Shown here: positions 10,913 to 23,663 of the stretch, in pieces
Position numbering within the stretch: the stretch's first letter is position 1
Layout: each line of letters opens with the position of its first letter
Source of the DNA: [Phialemoniopsis] sp. UDSM-2020
Taxonomy: Eukaryota > Ascomycota > Sordariomycetes > Thyridiales > Thyridiaceae
Direction of reading: 5' to 3'
Length of the DNA: 64,000 bases
Assembly (NCBI GenBank): GCA_018873225.1
Contig: JAEILZ010000002.1
Coordinates: forward strand, 186,001-250,000
The notes under the pieces: generated by a model
The model's input: the letters and a program-made list of their open reading frames with translations, nothing else
Told to the model about the DNA's origin: nothing
Databases searched by the model: none
Position numbers and translations under genes: made by a program

Positions 10913-12503
10913 CTAAACAAATGACGGCAGATTCATGCAGCGGCTGACCACCGGGTCTAGTCTGTCCCAGTAGCCCACGGTGCGATCCGCCAGGTCGTCC
11001 TGGGCCCACAGAGCCTGGAGTAGCGTGTTCACATATGCGAAGGCGCGAGAAGAAGGACACTTCTCCGTCCTCGAGATGAGGTTAACAATCAGACTCCTCT
11101 GTTCGTCTTGACGAGCCTCGCAGCCCAATACAAAGACTGGGAATTGCTGCCTGCACGAGTCGAGCTTGGAGATGATGTCGAAAGCCCGCTCTACTTGCTC
11201 CTGGATCCCAGTGGTCGAGGCAGATCTCATCTCGATCGCGCGGTTCAGGTATATCAGCATCGACAGCTGATACAATTCAAGTGATGGTGAAGCATCACCC
11301 GGTGTAACCTCTGCCGGCAAAAGGTTTCGAATCCTCCATTCGAGGACCTTCAGGTCTCTCTTGTACTCTTTTGAGTACCAGCCAGACCCCTGTGGCCTCG
11401 CAGGGATGAGATCGCAGATCTCAGCGATCAGCCCAACAGTGGAAGTACCAGGTGGTGGTGCAAGAGGAGAAGGCTGCAGATGGCATCAGTACGGTTTGAG
11501 CATGGATATTTAGACGGTTGGGACGACGATCTCCTGCACACTAACCTCTGTGCGCAGTGCCAGATAACCGTCTGGCACACCCGTAGTCTCCGAGGCTGGT
11601 CGTCGCCAATGGCGAAGGCTAAAGCGAGAGAGTACATCATGGCAGTACACCCAGTCCAGTAGCATGGCTACATCCTTGTCATATCGGCAGCTGCCGATGT
11701 GGGCGGCCTCGACGATCTGCTTCGCTAGGAAGATGTATATCGTCCATTGGCACGTAGTGCAGGATGCTTGCTGTATCTCGTAGGAGCACAACAGCATGCA
11801 CGTAGCAATATGCTGCATGGATTCAACGGGTGTCAGCTGGTTCTTGGCAGCGTCGGACAGGGCCTGTATTGCAGCTATTTTAAGCTCTGCTGCCTGTGTG
11901 TGAATCTTGTGGCGGTGTAACGATGAGAAGGACAGCAGTGAATTGAAGACTGCCGTTGCAGACGCTGTGTTGTTGATGATAGCGAGGCGAATGAGGAGGG
12001 AAGCCAGCTCGTGGGCCTCATGGCCGAATGTGGCAAGGGCCTGGAAGGCAGTGTGGTTGACTGCAAACCGAATGAGTTCTAAATGGTCACGCAATTGATA
12101 TGATTGCTGCACTCACAGTATTCTAGGAGATCCATGTCGCTCTCTTCTATGTCACTAGGGTCGAATGACATCGGCACATCCAGGATCGGTCTGTCTTCAT
12201 CCAAGTTGTCATATGTTAATGCACGCGTCCATGCACTGTGATACGTGGGGTGGGTGATAGCTTACCATCCGGGACAATCTCCTTGAAGCGATAGTGCACC
12301 TCAAGGTCTCCATGCGAGAAATGCAGGATACTTCCGGAAGAAACATCGCCAGTGGGTATATCAAGTCCTGTAGGGGCGTTGCCTACGACAGCTCGTCTCG
12401 TATCATGAGAAAAGGGCCACGAGAGTCGAAGACTTGCGCCCAGGGCCTTGGCTTCTCCTCCTATACATCCTTTGGCGTCTGAGTCTACGGATACCGAGCT
12501 CAT
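10913..12503 (-). CDS. Fungal_trans_2-type regulator without a zinc cluster
   Basis: 463 aa from exons 12503..12266, 12194..12117, 12060..11546 and 11473..10913. The start has a good context (CACC ATG). After a short N-terminus containing LRLSWPFSHDTRRAVVG, normally found just after the zinc cluster in Fungal_trans_2 regulators (for example the arginine-metabolism ARGRII type), comes the C-terminal helical body (LLEYFNHTAFQALATFG onward). No Cys6 motif is present, and upstream DNA shows no exon that could supply one. It may act without a DNA-binding domain or as a partner protein. Intron 2 was set to end at TTTGCAG because the nearer AG would give a 38-nt intron. Confidence 0.78.
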
Positions 12504-13063
12504 GGTGACCAGCCTTGATTGCTATATCAATTTGTTGCTGGAACATATGACAATGTAATGAGTGAGGGCAACGAACGAGGTAGGTAGTGGAGACTTCAAA
12601 GTTGATTATTCAGCTGGGCTCAGCCAAAGTAGCGCGATCGCGTTTTCACATTGCAGCTACGAGTCAGCTCCAATTCAGCCCCAAGAATAGCGAACCGAGC
12701 CGACACTCAGACAACAGATAAAAGCTTCCTCAGAATATTGCCGAAGAAGCTATCGTTATCACATGCACAAAAGAGAACAACATTAGAAGCCCCCACGGTC
12801 TAACATCTCTGTCTTTCTCCATCCGCATGATCGCCAGGATGGAGAAGCCGAGCTGCTGACGAGCCGCCTCGCGTAGCCTCTGTGCAGCTTTAGCGTTCTA
12901 CTAGTACCTAAGTTCTGGTACCTATGCCCATCCTGGTCTGTTAGCTATGCCATGCTGTAGATCCTGTAGGTCAGCTCGAATTTTTTTCCACGCAAAAAGT
13001 CGGTGAAACGTTGAAGCAAATGGTTGACTTTGCATTCAACGTCACCGTGATGGCCTTAAAATC
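12504..13063. other. Intergenic, divergent promoter
   Basis: Lies between the Fungal_trans_2 gene and the HET gene, transcribed apart. No repeat, RNA gene or convincing open frame seen. Confidence 0.5.
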
Positions 13064-14944
13064 ATGGTGTCTGCGAAAATGAAATCCTCTGCTCTCTATC
13101 AAGACTTGACAGTGGGACAAGGATTATTCCGACTACTTCACCTCCAACCTTCTTACTCCCGCGCAAGTGAAGGTGACTCACTTCCACCGATCGTCTGCAG
13201 TCTCACTGTTGAGTCGTTGACTACCCCTCCTAACTATGAAGCGTTATCATATGTATGGGGAGATCCGAAAGACCGTTCCAACATTCTTGTCAATGGCGCC
13301 GAAGTATCGGTGACGCGAAACTTGCATCACGCCCTTGGACGGCTTGTGCTGGAAGATGAAGTACGAGTTGTGTGGGCTGATGCTATCTGCATTAACCAGG
13401 CCGATCTTAAGGAAAGGTCGGAACAGGTCGAACAGATGAGAAGTATCTATGAAAGCGCTCAGTCTGTGGCAGCCTTTCTTGGCGACCCGTACGATGGCAT
13501 CGAAGTTGCCGTACGTTACATATCCCTCGCTGCTGACAATGGCTCCCACCACATCGAGCCTGTGCGCGAGCCGTGCTTGTCAGTCGATGGTCTGGATATG
13601 AATAGCGACAAACTGGCGCTCAATTTGACCAAGCTTTTTTATCTGCCTTGGTGGCACCGGATTTGGACTGTTCAAGAGTAAGCCTCTAATCCTAAAGGTA
13701 ACGAGACCCATGCGAAGATCTAATTTTTAGCTAGATATATCCTTGCTCGGGAAGTTGTATTTTACTGCGGGAACTATATAATCCCTCCCGGAGTTCTCGA
13801 GCGAGGGGTCAACAGCATCATGCACCACGGCCGCACATGTTGCAACCCCGACTCTGGCGCTTTCTCTCGCAAGCTCTCAATATCAGATGACGACAAGTTT
13901 ACGCATGATGTGTGGCATGGCTTTTACGCCATGAATCAACTTACATCATGGAAGAGTACGACCACCATCAAATACCCGTTTCACTGCACGTTAAACATGT
14001 TCCGAAAACGGTTGTCAACAGACCCACGAGACAAGATCTACGCTCTGCTTGGGTTAGGGCGGGACCTCGACCAGGTGGTTTCCTTGAACTACGCTGCCCC
14101 TGTCGAGCTTTTGTACCAGAGCTTCACGATTTCATATGTACAGCACTTCGAAAACTTGGATATTCTGAGCGTGCTGGGTGGCCAGCGGCGCCTTCCCAAC
14201 CTGCCGTCCTTCTGCCCTGATTGGACCATTGTCCCAGGAGACGCACCGAAAGATGATGAAACTTGGTTGGTGCAGCTGAACAACCGCTCAGTTGTCTCCC
14301 CAATCTTCTTCTCTGCTTCCGGGTCGTCTCTTCCAGACTGGCGCAATTACAGTCTTGGTGAGGTTGTGGTGAACGGGTTCCTATTTGACACAATCTGTGA
14401 GACGAGACCGGAGTGCTATCGTCATACCTCTTGGGCGGAGCGCCAGCAGTGGGCCAAGGACATTGATAGTCTATGCAGAGACGTCGATCGAGGCACCTTT
14501 CTCAAGGCTCTGTGCGGGGGACTTACGTTCGACCTCAAGCATTCGCTCTACGTGTCAATTCAAGCCGAGACCCAGGAAAATGCCATCGCTCTGCTTGAGG
14601 GGTGGTGGGCGTGGAACCTGTCCGGAGAGAATCGTAATCAGGGAAGGGACCCTGAAATCGCTAGGGTGGAACAATCTGTCCTGACCATGAGCGCTGGGAG
14701 GAGCTTCGTCACCACGAAGCGAGGCTACGTTGGCTATGCCGATCAAAGCTGCCGTCCCGGCGACATAGTAGCAATCTTGGGAGGTGGAAAGGTACCATTT
14801 ATCTTGAGACGCGCTGGCGAGGTCGAGGGAGAGGTGCAGTATCAAGTTGTCGGCGATGCTTACCTGCAAGGCATCATGCATGGAGAGGCATTGGAGCTGG
14901 ATAAGAAGAGACTGGAAGACTTTGACACCTTTACTTTGGTGTAG
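13064..14944 (+). CDS. HET-domain (heterokaryon incompatibility) protein
   Basis: 607 aa from exons 13064..13677 and 13735..14944; the intron ends at the second of two nearby AGs because the first gives an immediate stop. HET signatures occupy about residues 50-215: YEALSYVWGDP, VWADAICINQADLKERSEQV and the closing WHRIWTVQEYILA. HET domains trigger cell death or growth arrest when genetically different hyphae fuse, and related domains act downstream of fungal NLRs. The roughly 400-residue C-terminus has no domain I recognise. A second HET gene lies at 44.4-46.4 kb. An alternative Met lies five codons downstream. Confidence 0.92.
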
Positions 14945-15089
14945 TTTGCCTCCTTGAACACAGAGTCCTGGGCTAGCGGATAGCCAGGGGAGTACGTGGG
15001 GAGTGTTGGCCTAGGCCCTCAAGGTATAACTCGATCATCTATACAAACAAAACGGCCATGTCTATGCTATGGCAGTGGTCTACACACAA

Positions 15090-16133
15090 CTACACCCACT
15101 GCTTGTTTCCATAGTGAGAAACAAAGGCGCCACCGTCGCCGTTCTCAATACTGGCCTTCTCATAGACCTTCTGCATCATCTGCACGGACTCTTCTGGGGT
15201 GATCGGCCCGGTGAAATTGGGTGCGTACCTGTTCACCTTGGCTCCAAAACCGGCAAACTTTTGGAGCTGCTCTGGGGTTGCTACAACGAGAGAGAGCTTT
15301 CATTAGTGATCTCATGTATACCAAGAAGAATGAGTCAAGAAGGTCACCGCAGATCATACCTCTTGCAATATTCTCCGTCGCAACAATGCCAGGGGCCAGG
15401 CTGAGGAAAAGGACCCCTTGCTCCTTGTACTGCGCGCTGAACTTGGCCGTCACCGCATTGGCACCCGCCTTGGAGATGGCATACAATGGTCCGACGTCAA
15501 GATCATACTCTCTCGTGACGTCGTTGTCGGCATGCCCGCTGGCGAGGAGGATGACCTTCTTGGTCTGCCCTTTGAGGATGAGCGGGAGGAAGACGGCGTA
15601 TAGGTGGATAACGCCGAGGACATTGACATCCATCAACTTCTTGAACTCTGCTTCGAGCTCCTCTGGCTTCTCCGCACTGCAATTGCCGTATCCAGCTCCG
15701 TCAGCTGTCACATGTCTAGGGTGGTGTTTAAACAAGGAATGGCACTGACCACACGCCGATCGGATCGTAGGTATCAAAGTCTGATATGTACCCGGCGTTG
15801 GCGATGAGGTAGTCGATGCTCCCGCCCGTGATCTTGGCAGTGTCTTCTGCGGCTTTCTTCAAGGCATTGCGGTCGGTCATGTCGGCTTGTAGAATATGAA
15901 TGTTGGAGCGGCCGCTGATTTCATCATCCTCGGAAATCTTCTTCAGGGTGCTGGAACGGTCTCGGACTATCCCGATGAAGATGTTGTTCGGATCTGCGGA
16001 GATGCGACGAAGGAAGGCATACTGTCACATGAATCGGTCAGAGTTCATCCATATGAGAATCCGCACATTGTTGGAGTGCAGCACAACTTACGCCAATGCC
16101 GCGGGAGACACCAGTGACGACGTATGCGACCAT
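15090..16133 (-). CDS. Short-chain dehydrogenase/reductase
   Basis: 273 aa from exons 16133..16092, 16021..15750, 15676..15360 and 15280..15090. Classical SDR motifs: cofactor loop TGVSRGIG at residues 8-15 (split by intron 1), IANAG, and catalytic YAISK preceded by the Ser in LLASGHAD. Likely an NAD(P)H-dependent oxidoreductase of the fungal NAD(P)-binding family; substrate unknown. Tail to tail with the HET gene, 145 bp apart. Confidence 0.9.
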
Positions 16134-16828
16134 TGTGACTGTGGATTCAACGTGTTGGAAGGTCTATTTTTCTCGGGCGGGTTCTCTTCTGGAGAAGTAC
16201 AGCATCTCTATCTACATACTTGCACCCTGTCCCAGGATATCTATATAAATATGCTTTCCGAAACGAGGAGCAACACCTCCAAGCAGACCTTCCAACCTCA
16301 TCGTTATCATTCTAACGTACAACTTACCTAAGAGTTGCCAAAAGGCCAATGCCAAGACTTCACCTGCATGATTAGCGTGCCGCTAACATAAATCTTTACT
16401 AGCGAGTGTTCTTTAGTCAGCCGTCCCGGGCTGCGTCAGCAGCTTAATCGTACAGTGCGGAGTTGCTCTGAGACACTCCCCGGCTACTAAGAGACGAGCG
16501 GAAGTGATAAGCGCACATGGACTTAAGCTGCATGCAAGTGGGTGTCAGTAAGGTTGACGGTTTTGGATTGATCTCTACCCAAATTACTAACAAATTGAGT
16601 GACCCAAATGCGCTTAGGTAGTGGGATAACCCTGGGTGATCAGTTAAGAATTGGGGTACCTCGAGAAAATAAATCGTCAACTAATCTGTCACCCACTTGA
16701 GCTGTTATCGCCTGTTACTCTTGAAAGCACAGTGAACGGTGCCGTAGATAATGATTTACGATTCAATCGATTTAAAGCCTAATAGCTCACATATTTCTGA
16801 GGAATCCACTTAAACTAATTAAACATGC
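16134..16828. other. Intergenic, SDR promoter
   Basis: AT-rich stretch between the SDR and the 3' end of the sugar transporter, both on the minus strand. Apart from the TATA-like element I see no structure. Confidence 0.5.
16242..16249 (-). promoter_or_regulatory. TATA-like box for the SDR
   Basis: ATTTATATAG on the minus strand, about 110 nt upstream of the SDR start codon. Confidence 0.45.
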
Positions 16829-18567
16829 TCAAGCCTTGACTTCAGCAGACTCAATAGTTGACTCGTGGTGCTCATAACCTTTGTCCTTTAAGCCTCCTTC
16901 AAGTGTGCCGACGATCTCATCACCGAACAAGAGACCTATTTCTTCCATTGGGATGTTCGCTGTTTCTGGCAAGCAGAAGGCGATGAACAACCACATGGCA
17001 GCTGTGCACATCACGAATAGGAGGTAAAACTTCCACCCACAATTAGCAAAGCCAGTCGGTGCGGCTTGGAGGATACCGATGGTTGCAAGCCAGTATCCTT
17101 TTGAACCTGTCAGTAGGCACTCAATTGTTTACACGGCTTTGCAGCCCTGGAAGTGGTTGATGCCCAACATACCTGCCATTGAAAACGCAATGCCCTCTGA
17201 TCTGATCTCAGACGGCCATATCTCCGATGTATAGGTGTACATGACCCCGTCGATCATTGACCCGTACCAGGGAATGTACCAAAAGATGAAGAATACGCCC
17301 AGTGCCAAGACAGCCTTGCTCGTGCTGGGCAGAAATGACGACACAATTGTCTCGCCAACAAGAGCGCTCAGGCAACCAACAAGGCCGATAAGGAAAGACC
17401 GTCTTCGCCCCAGGCGATCGACGACTAGAGCAGACGTTGTGTTTGCGAAGAAGGCCACTAGAACAAAGAGCCAGTACAGTCCAAGCGAGAGCGCGCTTCC
17501 GATTCCGAGCCCGGGATAAAGGATGATCTGGTAGTTGTTGATGACCGTGGATCCCGTGGCCTGCATGCCGAACATGATGCAAAAGCCTAGAGCGGCGCGG
17601 TGCAGATAAGATCTCTTGCTGAAAAGGTGTTTCCAGCGCCCGATAAACGACAAGACGGCACCAGAAGTGCTCACACGCTCCAGATGAAGCTGGGCTACCA
17701 TCTGGTCGAATTCAGCTTGCGCAAAGTCGTCGTTTTCGTCTGGAGTGCTGTGCACCCTCGTGACAATGACTTTGGCCTCGTCAAGGCGATCTTTGAGAAT
17801 CAGCCAGCGCGGGCTTTCCGGCATCTGGAACGAGAACGTGAATAGGATGGCTGGAAAGAGGCATTGCAGCGCCAGAGGAAATCTCCATGCAAGATTGCCG
17901 TTCTTTGCAAAGTAGCACCCGAAGCTCACTGCCGCGGCGAGGTTATACCCGACGCAGAGACCGGCCCCGTGCTGACCCACAAGAAGTCCCCTTGACCGTG
18001 GTGGCGACAGCTCTGCGGCGTACATGGGAAACAGCACGAGGAGCATGCCGACACCAAAACCCCCAAATAGCCTGAAGAACAAGAACATTGGGATGTTCAC
18101 AGCACCCGCAGTAAGTGCACCTCCAATGACGACGATGAGACAAGCAACCTGGAACGACTTCAGACGTCCATAGCCGTCAGCCATCCATGACGTAAAGACA
18201 CTACCAAAGAAGCCACCGGCTTGGGAGAGCGATGTGCTCAATCCCTGGATTATGACCATATAATCGTAGGCATCTTTATCGACCGACTCGTCCGTTTGAA
18301 GGTTCATGCTCTTGTAGAACGCTGGCTGGCCCTGTATAATTGTTAGAGAAGTGACACGATGACACGGCGCGAGATGCATACCAGAGTCGTGGCAACTGCG
18401 GAAAGAGAATAACCGATAATTATTGACGCGATAGCCGCAAATGCGACACATTTGTAGTTGTAGAAGGTCAGCTTCCGGGGGATGGGTTCGCCGTGATCCC
18501 CGTCCCGCCGGGAAGATTGAGGCAAAAATTTCATGTTGTTGAACTCTTGCACATCCGACACGGACAA
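16829..18567 (-). CDS. MFS sugar-type transporter
   Basis: 540 aa from exons 18567..18382, 18331..17173 and 17106..16829. It has the 12-helix layout of the PF00083 sugar transporter family, with PESPRWL after helix 6 and DRLGRRRS in the 8-9 loop. N- and C-termini are cytosolic and charged. Probably a plasma-membrane proton symporter for a sugar or a small polyol or acid. The start is uncertain between 18567 and an internal Met at 18534. It diverges from the AsaB-like gene, sharing a promoter region that holds two CCTCGG elements. Confidence 0.9.
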
Positions 18568-19221
18568 GGCTTTGACAAAAGGTTGTCGGAAACTCCCATT
18601 CTATACGCAGAGTCTATGGATAAGAAGCAATGAATTGCTTATGTTGTTGTGTTCTGGCAATGGCTACTCTAGACCCTAGATCGGGAATCGGAGCTTCCCT
18701 CTGGCAATCGCACTGTAGGGACTGCGTACGCCACCACACCTAGATGGTAAAGCTAACACATCCAATCAAAGCAATTACCGCGGCTGTCCCCGTGCAATGA
18801 TATTCTCAACAACGGCATGGGGTAATTGATGCTTCTCTGGATTTTGAGAAGTAAGCTTCGGCCCAGCTGTTGAAGCGTGCTTCCTCCTCGGTGTTGCAAT
18901 CAAGACTGTGCCTTTGCTTTCGTCCGCGGAAGCAATCAATCTTCTTCAGTCGTGTACCTTCTCCACAGGAGAAAATCGTTACCGAGGAGTGGTCAGTCCT
19001 TCATACGCTGAAGACCCAGAGGAGAATATCGTGCCAGTATGCTCACCACGCAATGCCATAACCTATACGTCCTGAGCCTCTGGTTTGTAGCTCTATTTGA
19101 ACTCCGTTTGTCCCTGGGTGCAAAGTCCGCGATAAAACAATAACGATACTAGACTCTGTAGTCCTAGGTAAAGCTAAAGCTGTTCTTATTATTAACCTAT
19201 TCTTTCAATTATCCGATCATC
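18568..19221. promoter_or_regulatory. Divergent promoter with two CCTCGG/CCGAGG hexamers
   Basis: Shared 5' region of the sugar transporter (minus) and the AsaB-like gene (plus). CCTCGG occurs at 18886-18891 and CCGAGG at 18982-18987. This hexamer is the reported binding core of FarA/CTF1-type zinc-cluster factors. Function here is inferred only. Confidence 0.4.
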
Positions 19222-20284
19222 ATGCCTGGAGTAGTTCGCGGCACCGTCCGCTACAATATCCCAGACGACTCAGTCCGACCAGAGGATCGCGGTCTCTTCT
19301 CGGGCCCTGCCCACAAGGATGCCATTGATGTCGACGTCGACTTGTACGATCCAGCCTCGGCGCCTGAGATAGTCCAGGGGCCCGAAGGACTTGATGTTCA
19401 GGGCTTCACCTACGTGAAGCACCCTTCCGCGCTCACCTTGGAGGAGTGGATGACGGGAACGAATGTCGAGGAGCGCTACGTCCCTGAGGTCGAGGCGCTC
19501 GTTCGCGAAGTGACCAAGGCGAAAAAGGTCATCGTCAACCACCTGGGCATCCGCAAGCGAACCGCCGCCAATAACGTCAATCCAACGTTCTACCGAAAGG
19601 CAGGCGATCAGCATGATGAAGCTGTCAAGAAATACGCCAACGGAGATAAGGCCTGGGGTAAGTCATGACAGCCGGCTACGGAATTTGAACGCACGCATCT
19701 GGTGGCCTAGGCAGAGAACACAGCTAACTTTGTCTTGGCGTTCTGCAGTGTCGGGTAGGCAAGACGCAGGTCTGGAACCGGCTCGCTTTGCGCACGTCGA
19801 CTACACGCTCGAAGGGCTGAAGCGCACGGCGCGATACTGCCGCAAGGACATCAAGGCCGCTGCCCAAAACGCCCTCGATGCCGAAGATGGCAAAGGGGAG
19901 CCAAGGCGATACGCCGCCTTTTCTGTCTGGCGCCCACTGAAGACTGTCAAGCGCGACCCGCTGGCTGTCGCCGACTGGCGCACGACTGACATTGCTTCGC
20001 TCGCGCCCATCGAGTACAGAGCCACGAGTAATGTCGTGGAGAGCGGCGAGTACATGCTTGAGCTGTATACACAGACGCCAAAGGCCAAGGATTCGGGACA
20101 GAGATGGTACTGCAAGACCAACCAGACTCCCGACGACGTCTTGATCCTCAAGTTTGCCGACACGGCAGCTGAGAAGGATCCCAGCATTGCGGCCGGGTGC
20201 GCCCACTGCTCGCCAGCTCTGTCTGGAGTGGATGATGAAGAGCCCAGGATGAGCGTGGAGGCTCGTGTCATCGCCTTTTGGTAA
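19222..20284 (+). CDS. AsaB/CmcJ-like hydroxylase/desaturase family protein
   Basis: 323 aa from exons 19222..19657 and 19749..20284; the splice joins TGG G to TG TCG with the frame kept. Family marks: GTVRYNIPDD near the N-terminus, the mid-protein LGIRKRT segment, and YAAFSVWRPLKTVKRDPLAV in the C-terminal half. These define the fungal GA4-desaturase/AsaB/CmcJ group, which often sits in secondary-metabolite or catabolic clusters and is thought to oxidise small molecules. The chemistry of this copy is unknown. It sits between two MFS genes, diverging from one and transcribed toward the other in the same direction. Confidence 0.85.
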
Positions 20285-21076
20285 ATTGGTACATACATCT
20301 AAATCAGATAGTCGTGTGCTTCGAGACCAGTTGGGATTGTGCATTGCTACACTGGTGCACAACCAAGGCTTTGACAACTAGTACGCAAAGTTTACAGGGA
20401 CTAGAATAAGACTTTCGTTACTGCTATGAATCTGGACACTCTACCCCTGAGAATATGGTGGCACGGTTTAATTACATCGAGGCCGACCTCAAGTACCAGG
20501 TATTAACAGCTTGCCCTTCTGTCTTATCACCAAGTTCCATGAGAAGCCCCACCCTTGAGGTTTCATTGAATCAATCACCAGCTTCTATATCCGTGTCGTA
20601 TGCGAGATTGGTTTGGTCACCTCGAAGCTTAGTGCTGGTACGAAGTGTCCTGCATTCTGATCACTCCGGAAGTCAAACATGGAGAGAGGGAACTCCGGGG
20701 AAGAAGATCTGGGGAACGGGAACCCCAGAAAGGGAGACATGGGGAAGGGTTAGCAGCCCCTCTTTTCGCAGATGCAACGGAGCCGCAATTTGAAATCGAT
20801 GCTCTAGCTTTGGTCTTCCCCTCATCCTAGTGCGACTACCTGCGAAGTAAAGATCCACCCGACTGCCTGTTCCGCGGTTATTGTCACGGTCGGGCCGCGG
20901 AGGACTCTATCAACCAGCCAAGCTTTGTGTAGTCTCTAACCCCCTCAATGTGATCTGGCATAATTCCACAATGCGGAGACTTCTGTTCTTAAGACAAGTA
21001 AGTCGTTGTCGCTGTTGAGAGTTGCCCAAGGTGCATTGCCCTCCGCTAGCAACGATACAACCCGAGAAAGAGCTTA
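20285..21076. other. Intergenic with G-rich stretch
   Basis: Downstream of the AsaB-like gene and upstream of the DAL5-type permease. Contains a purine-rich block (20681-20750) with several GGG/GGGG runs. Small open frames here have no family features. Confidence 0.5.
20697..20749 (+). repeat. G-run cluster, possible G-quadruplex
   Basis: GGGG at 20697-20700, 20711-20714 and 20741-20744, with GGG at 20718-20720, 20732-20734 and 20747-20749. The recurring GGGGAA suggests a degenerate purine repeat. A fold is possible but loop lengths up to about 11 nt are long. Confidence 0.35.
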
Positions 21077-22920
21077 ATGATCGAGACTCTTATGATCTCT
21101 GCAGGGCACCGATACGACAGCCCAATGACCTCCGATACCACAACGATGACCAAGGCTCCTGAGATCGGCCATGCAGAGAATGCCCCTCCGGGCAAGCTTG
21201 CTGGCACTGATCAGGAGCTACAAATCGAAGATGAGCAGCATTATTTACCCGTCTACGGCGAGAAGACGACAGTTCGAACACTACGGAAGATTGATCGTCG
21301 CCTTTTGCCCGCGTTAACACTACTCTATGTGCTTTCCTTTATGGATCGCGGCAACATAGGCAATGCCAAAGTTGCGGGGATGAACAAGACCTTGGGCTTA
21401 ACGGATCTCGAATACAACCTTGCCCTCACGGTAAGCTTGCATCATTGATTGCACTACAGCCAGGATCTTGGGTATCACGATCGCTCACAAGCCTGACCAG
21501 ATGTTCTTCTTCCCCTATGCAATCTTCGAAGTGCCTAGCAACATGATCTTGAAGGTTGTCAAACCTTCCACCTGGATGACAGTCTTGGTGTTTGCGTGGG
21601 GTGTTGTAAGTCACTGCCATTCGAGCAAGGAATGCGCTATTCAGCACAAACTGCTAACCCGAGTCAAGGTCATGACTTGTCAAGGTCTCGTTCAGAATGC
21701 AGGAGGCCTCATTGCCACGAGGCTTATGCTAGGCGTCTGCGAAGCCGGCTTCTTCCCAGCAAGCACATATCTCCTGGGTGACTGGTACTGCAGGTTCGAA
21801 GTCCAATGGCGCTTGGCCATCTTCTTCTCCGCAGCGTCCATGGCTGGGGCTTTCTCGGGCCTGCTGGCCTTCGCACTTCAAAAGATGGACGGGATCGGAA
21901 ATCTAGAAGGCTGGCGATGGATCTTCATCATCGAAGGCATCGCCACCGTAGTCCTCGGAACTGCCGCCTGTTTCACCTTGCCCGACTCGCCTCGCACAGC
22001 CCGCTTTCTAACCTCTGAGGAGAAAACTTTCATTCTTGAACGCCTGGAGCAGGACTCTGGCACAACCTCGGGCCGAGTGCAGACGAACGAAAAGTTCCAA
22101 TGGGCTTACCTCAGGTCCATCCTGCTTGACTGGAAGATCTGGTTTACAGTTTTTATTTACTGGGGCAACACGTAGGTTCTTATCAGCAGAACAGAACTAG
22201 AAGCGGGAGATAAATCACTAACTTATTCCATAGAATCCCGATCTACGCTTTCAACTTCACTGCACCGACTATCATCTTGCAGCTTGGCTATACTTCAGCT
22301 CAGGCCCAGCTGCTCACCATTCCGATTTATTCCCTCGGGTTCATTGGGACTCTCACGTTCTCTTGGTTTGCAGATCGAAACCAGGTTCGATGGCCATTCA
22401 TTGTTGGGCCGTATTCCATTGCACTTATCGGATTCATCGGTCTGATGAGTGTCCCTCATCCTAAATATCCGGGCCTAACCTACGCGTTTCTGTTTTTCAT
22501 CCCTGTTGGAACCTATCCTGGCGTCATCACCCTGGTGTCCTGGATCTCAAACAACCTGGCGCCATCCTGGAAGCGTGCCATCGGACTGGCCATCAGCATC
22601 AGCATGGGCAATTTGGGTGGCGCCATTGGCTCGAACATTTACATCGCGCGGGAGGCACCGCATTATTGGACTGGCTATGGACTGTCTGTTTCTTTCCTCG
22701 TTCTAGCCATTGCAAGTACTTTGTTATTGCGGTATATTTGGGCGAGGGCCAACCGCCTGAGGGATCGAGTGCCCGAGGCGGAGATCAGGGCGAGGTACAC
22801 GGAACGTAAGTCTACAGGCTCAATCCCAACATAACTTGGGGGTTATATGACTGACTGCAAATTTCAGAGGAATTACTGGATCTGGGTGACCGTTCGCCTC
22901 TGTATCGGTACGTACTGTAG
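21077..22920 (+). CDS. MFS transporter, DAL5/allantoate (ACS) type
   Basis: 528 aa from exons 21077..21430, 21501..21605, 21669..22171, 22234..22805 and 22868..22920. Family marks: KIDRRLLPALTLLYVLSFMDRGNIGNAK at the first helix, FFFPYAIFEVPSN at helix 2, GVCEAGFFPAS, and WRWIFIIEG before helix 6. This is the anion:cation symporter group of fungal permeases (allantoate, nicotinate, vitamin and organic-acid carriers). The last exon codes only 17 residues. Start uncertain: in-frame Mets also lie at codons 6, 17 and 24. Probably imports a small carboxylate or amide. Confidence 0.9.
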
Positions 22921-23663
22921 GGATCTGAAATACTGGCCCAGATCAACGTTTGAGGAAGACTTCTAGGGCAGTTTCCGCCCCTGGCGGGGTCGTTCCGGGC
23001 GGCCAGAAACGGCAGATAGGGTTCGCAAGGAATACTTTATAGTGATGATATTGGACGAAAGATTCAGCTAGTTCAGTGGCTTCAGAGATGCTCGATGTCA
23101 ATTGGAATTTGTTGAGCTGTGTTAGAATCAATCTTTGACGAAGTCATGTTTCACCGTTTGTCCTAAACAACAGGGAGTTCACATTTCAACTATCTCTCGA
23201 ATGTACCGTGGTTATCTCCAATGTCTCTCCATAACAAACGATCTTCAATTCCCATGTATCTGAGGAATGCTCAACCCCACGCATGCTTGATCAACAGGCA
23301 CAAGTCAAACATCGGTTCAGTCTTTGTTGCCAGTATCCCGGGGCATGCCACGGGGGTTCTCGACCGAAATGATGTGTTCGACTGACATATCCGAGAGGAG
23401 GACCTCGGAAACGCAAACGCGCCAGGCTCGCCAGGCTCCTATCCGAGGTTAGGCTCTCCAAGTCTCCTAATCCCTGCAGCTCACAACAATTCTTGCCACA
23501 ACGTAGGCTCTAATGGTGTGACTCGAATATACATGGCCAGGGGCCTTTGCACTATCAGCCTTGCTCGGCAGAGTATATCCTTCTGGCTTGACCGAGTGTA
23601 GAACCTCAGCCAGAAGAGGAGGCAGAAGGGACAAGAGAGAACTGATGAGCCAGTCCTGCCACA
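22921..23663. promoter_or_regulatory. Upstream region of CTF1-like regulator with two CCTCGG elements
   Basis: CCTCGG at 23403-23408 and CCGAGG at 23443-23448 lie 216-261 nt before the regulator's ATG in inverted orientation. The two sites could form a paired target. Nothing else recognised. Confidence 0.4.
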
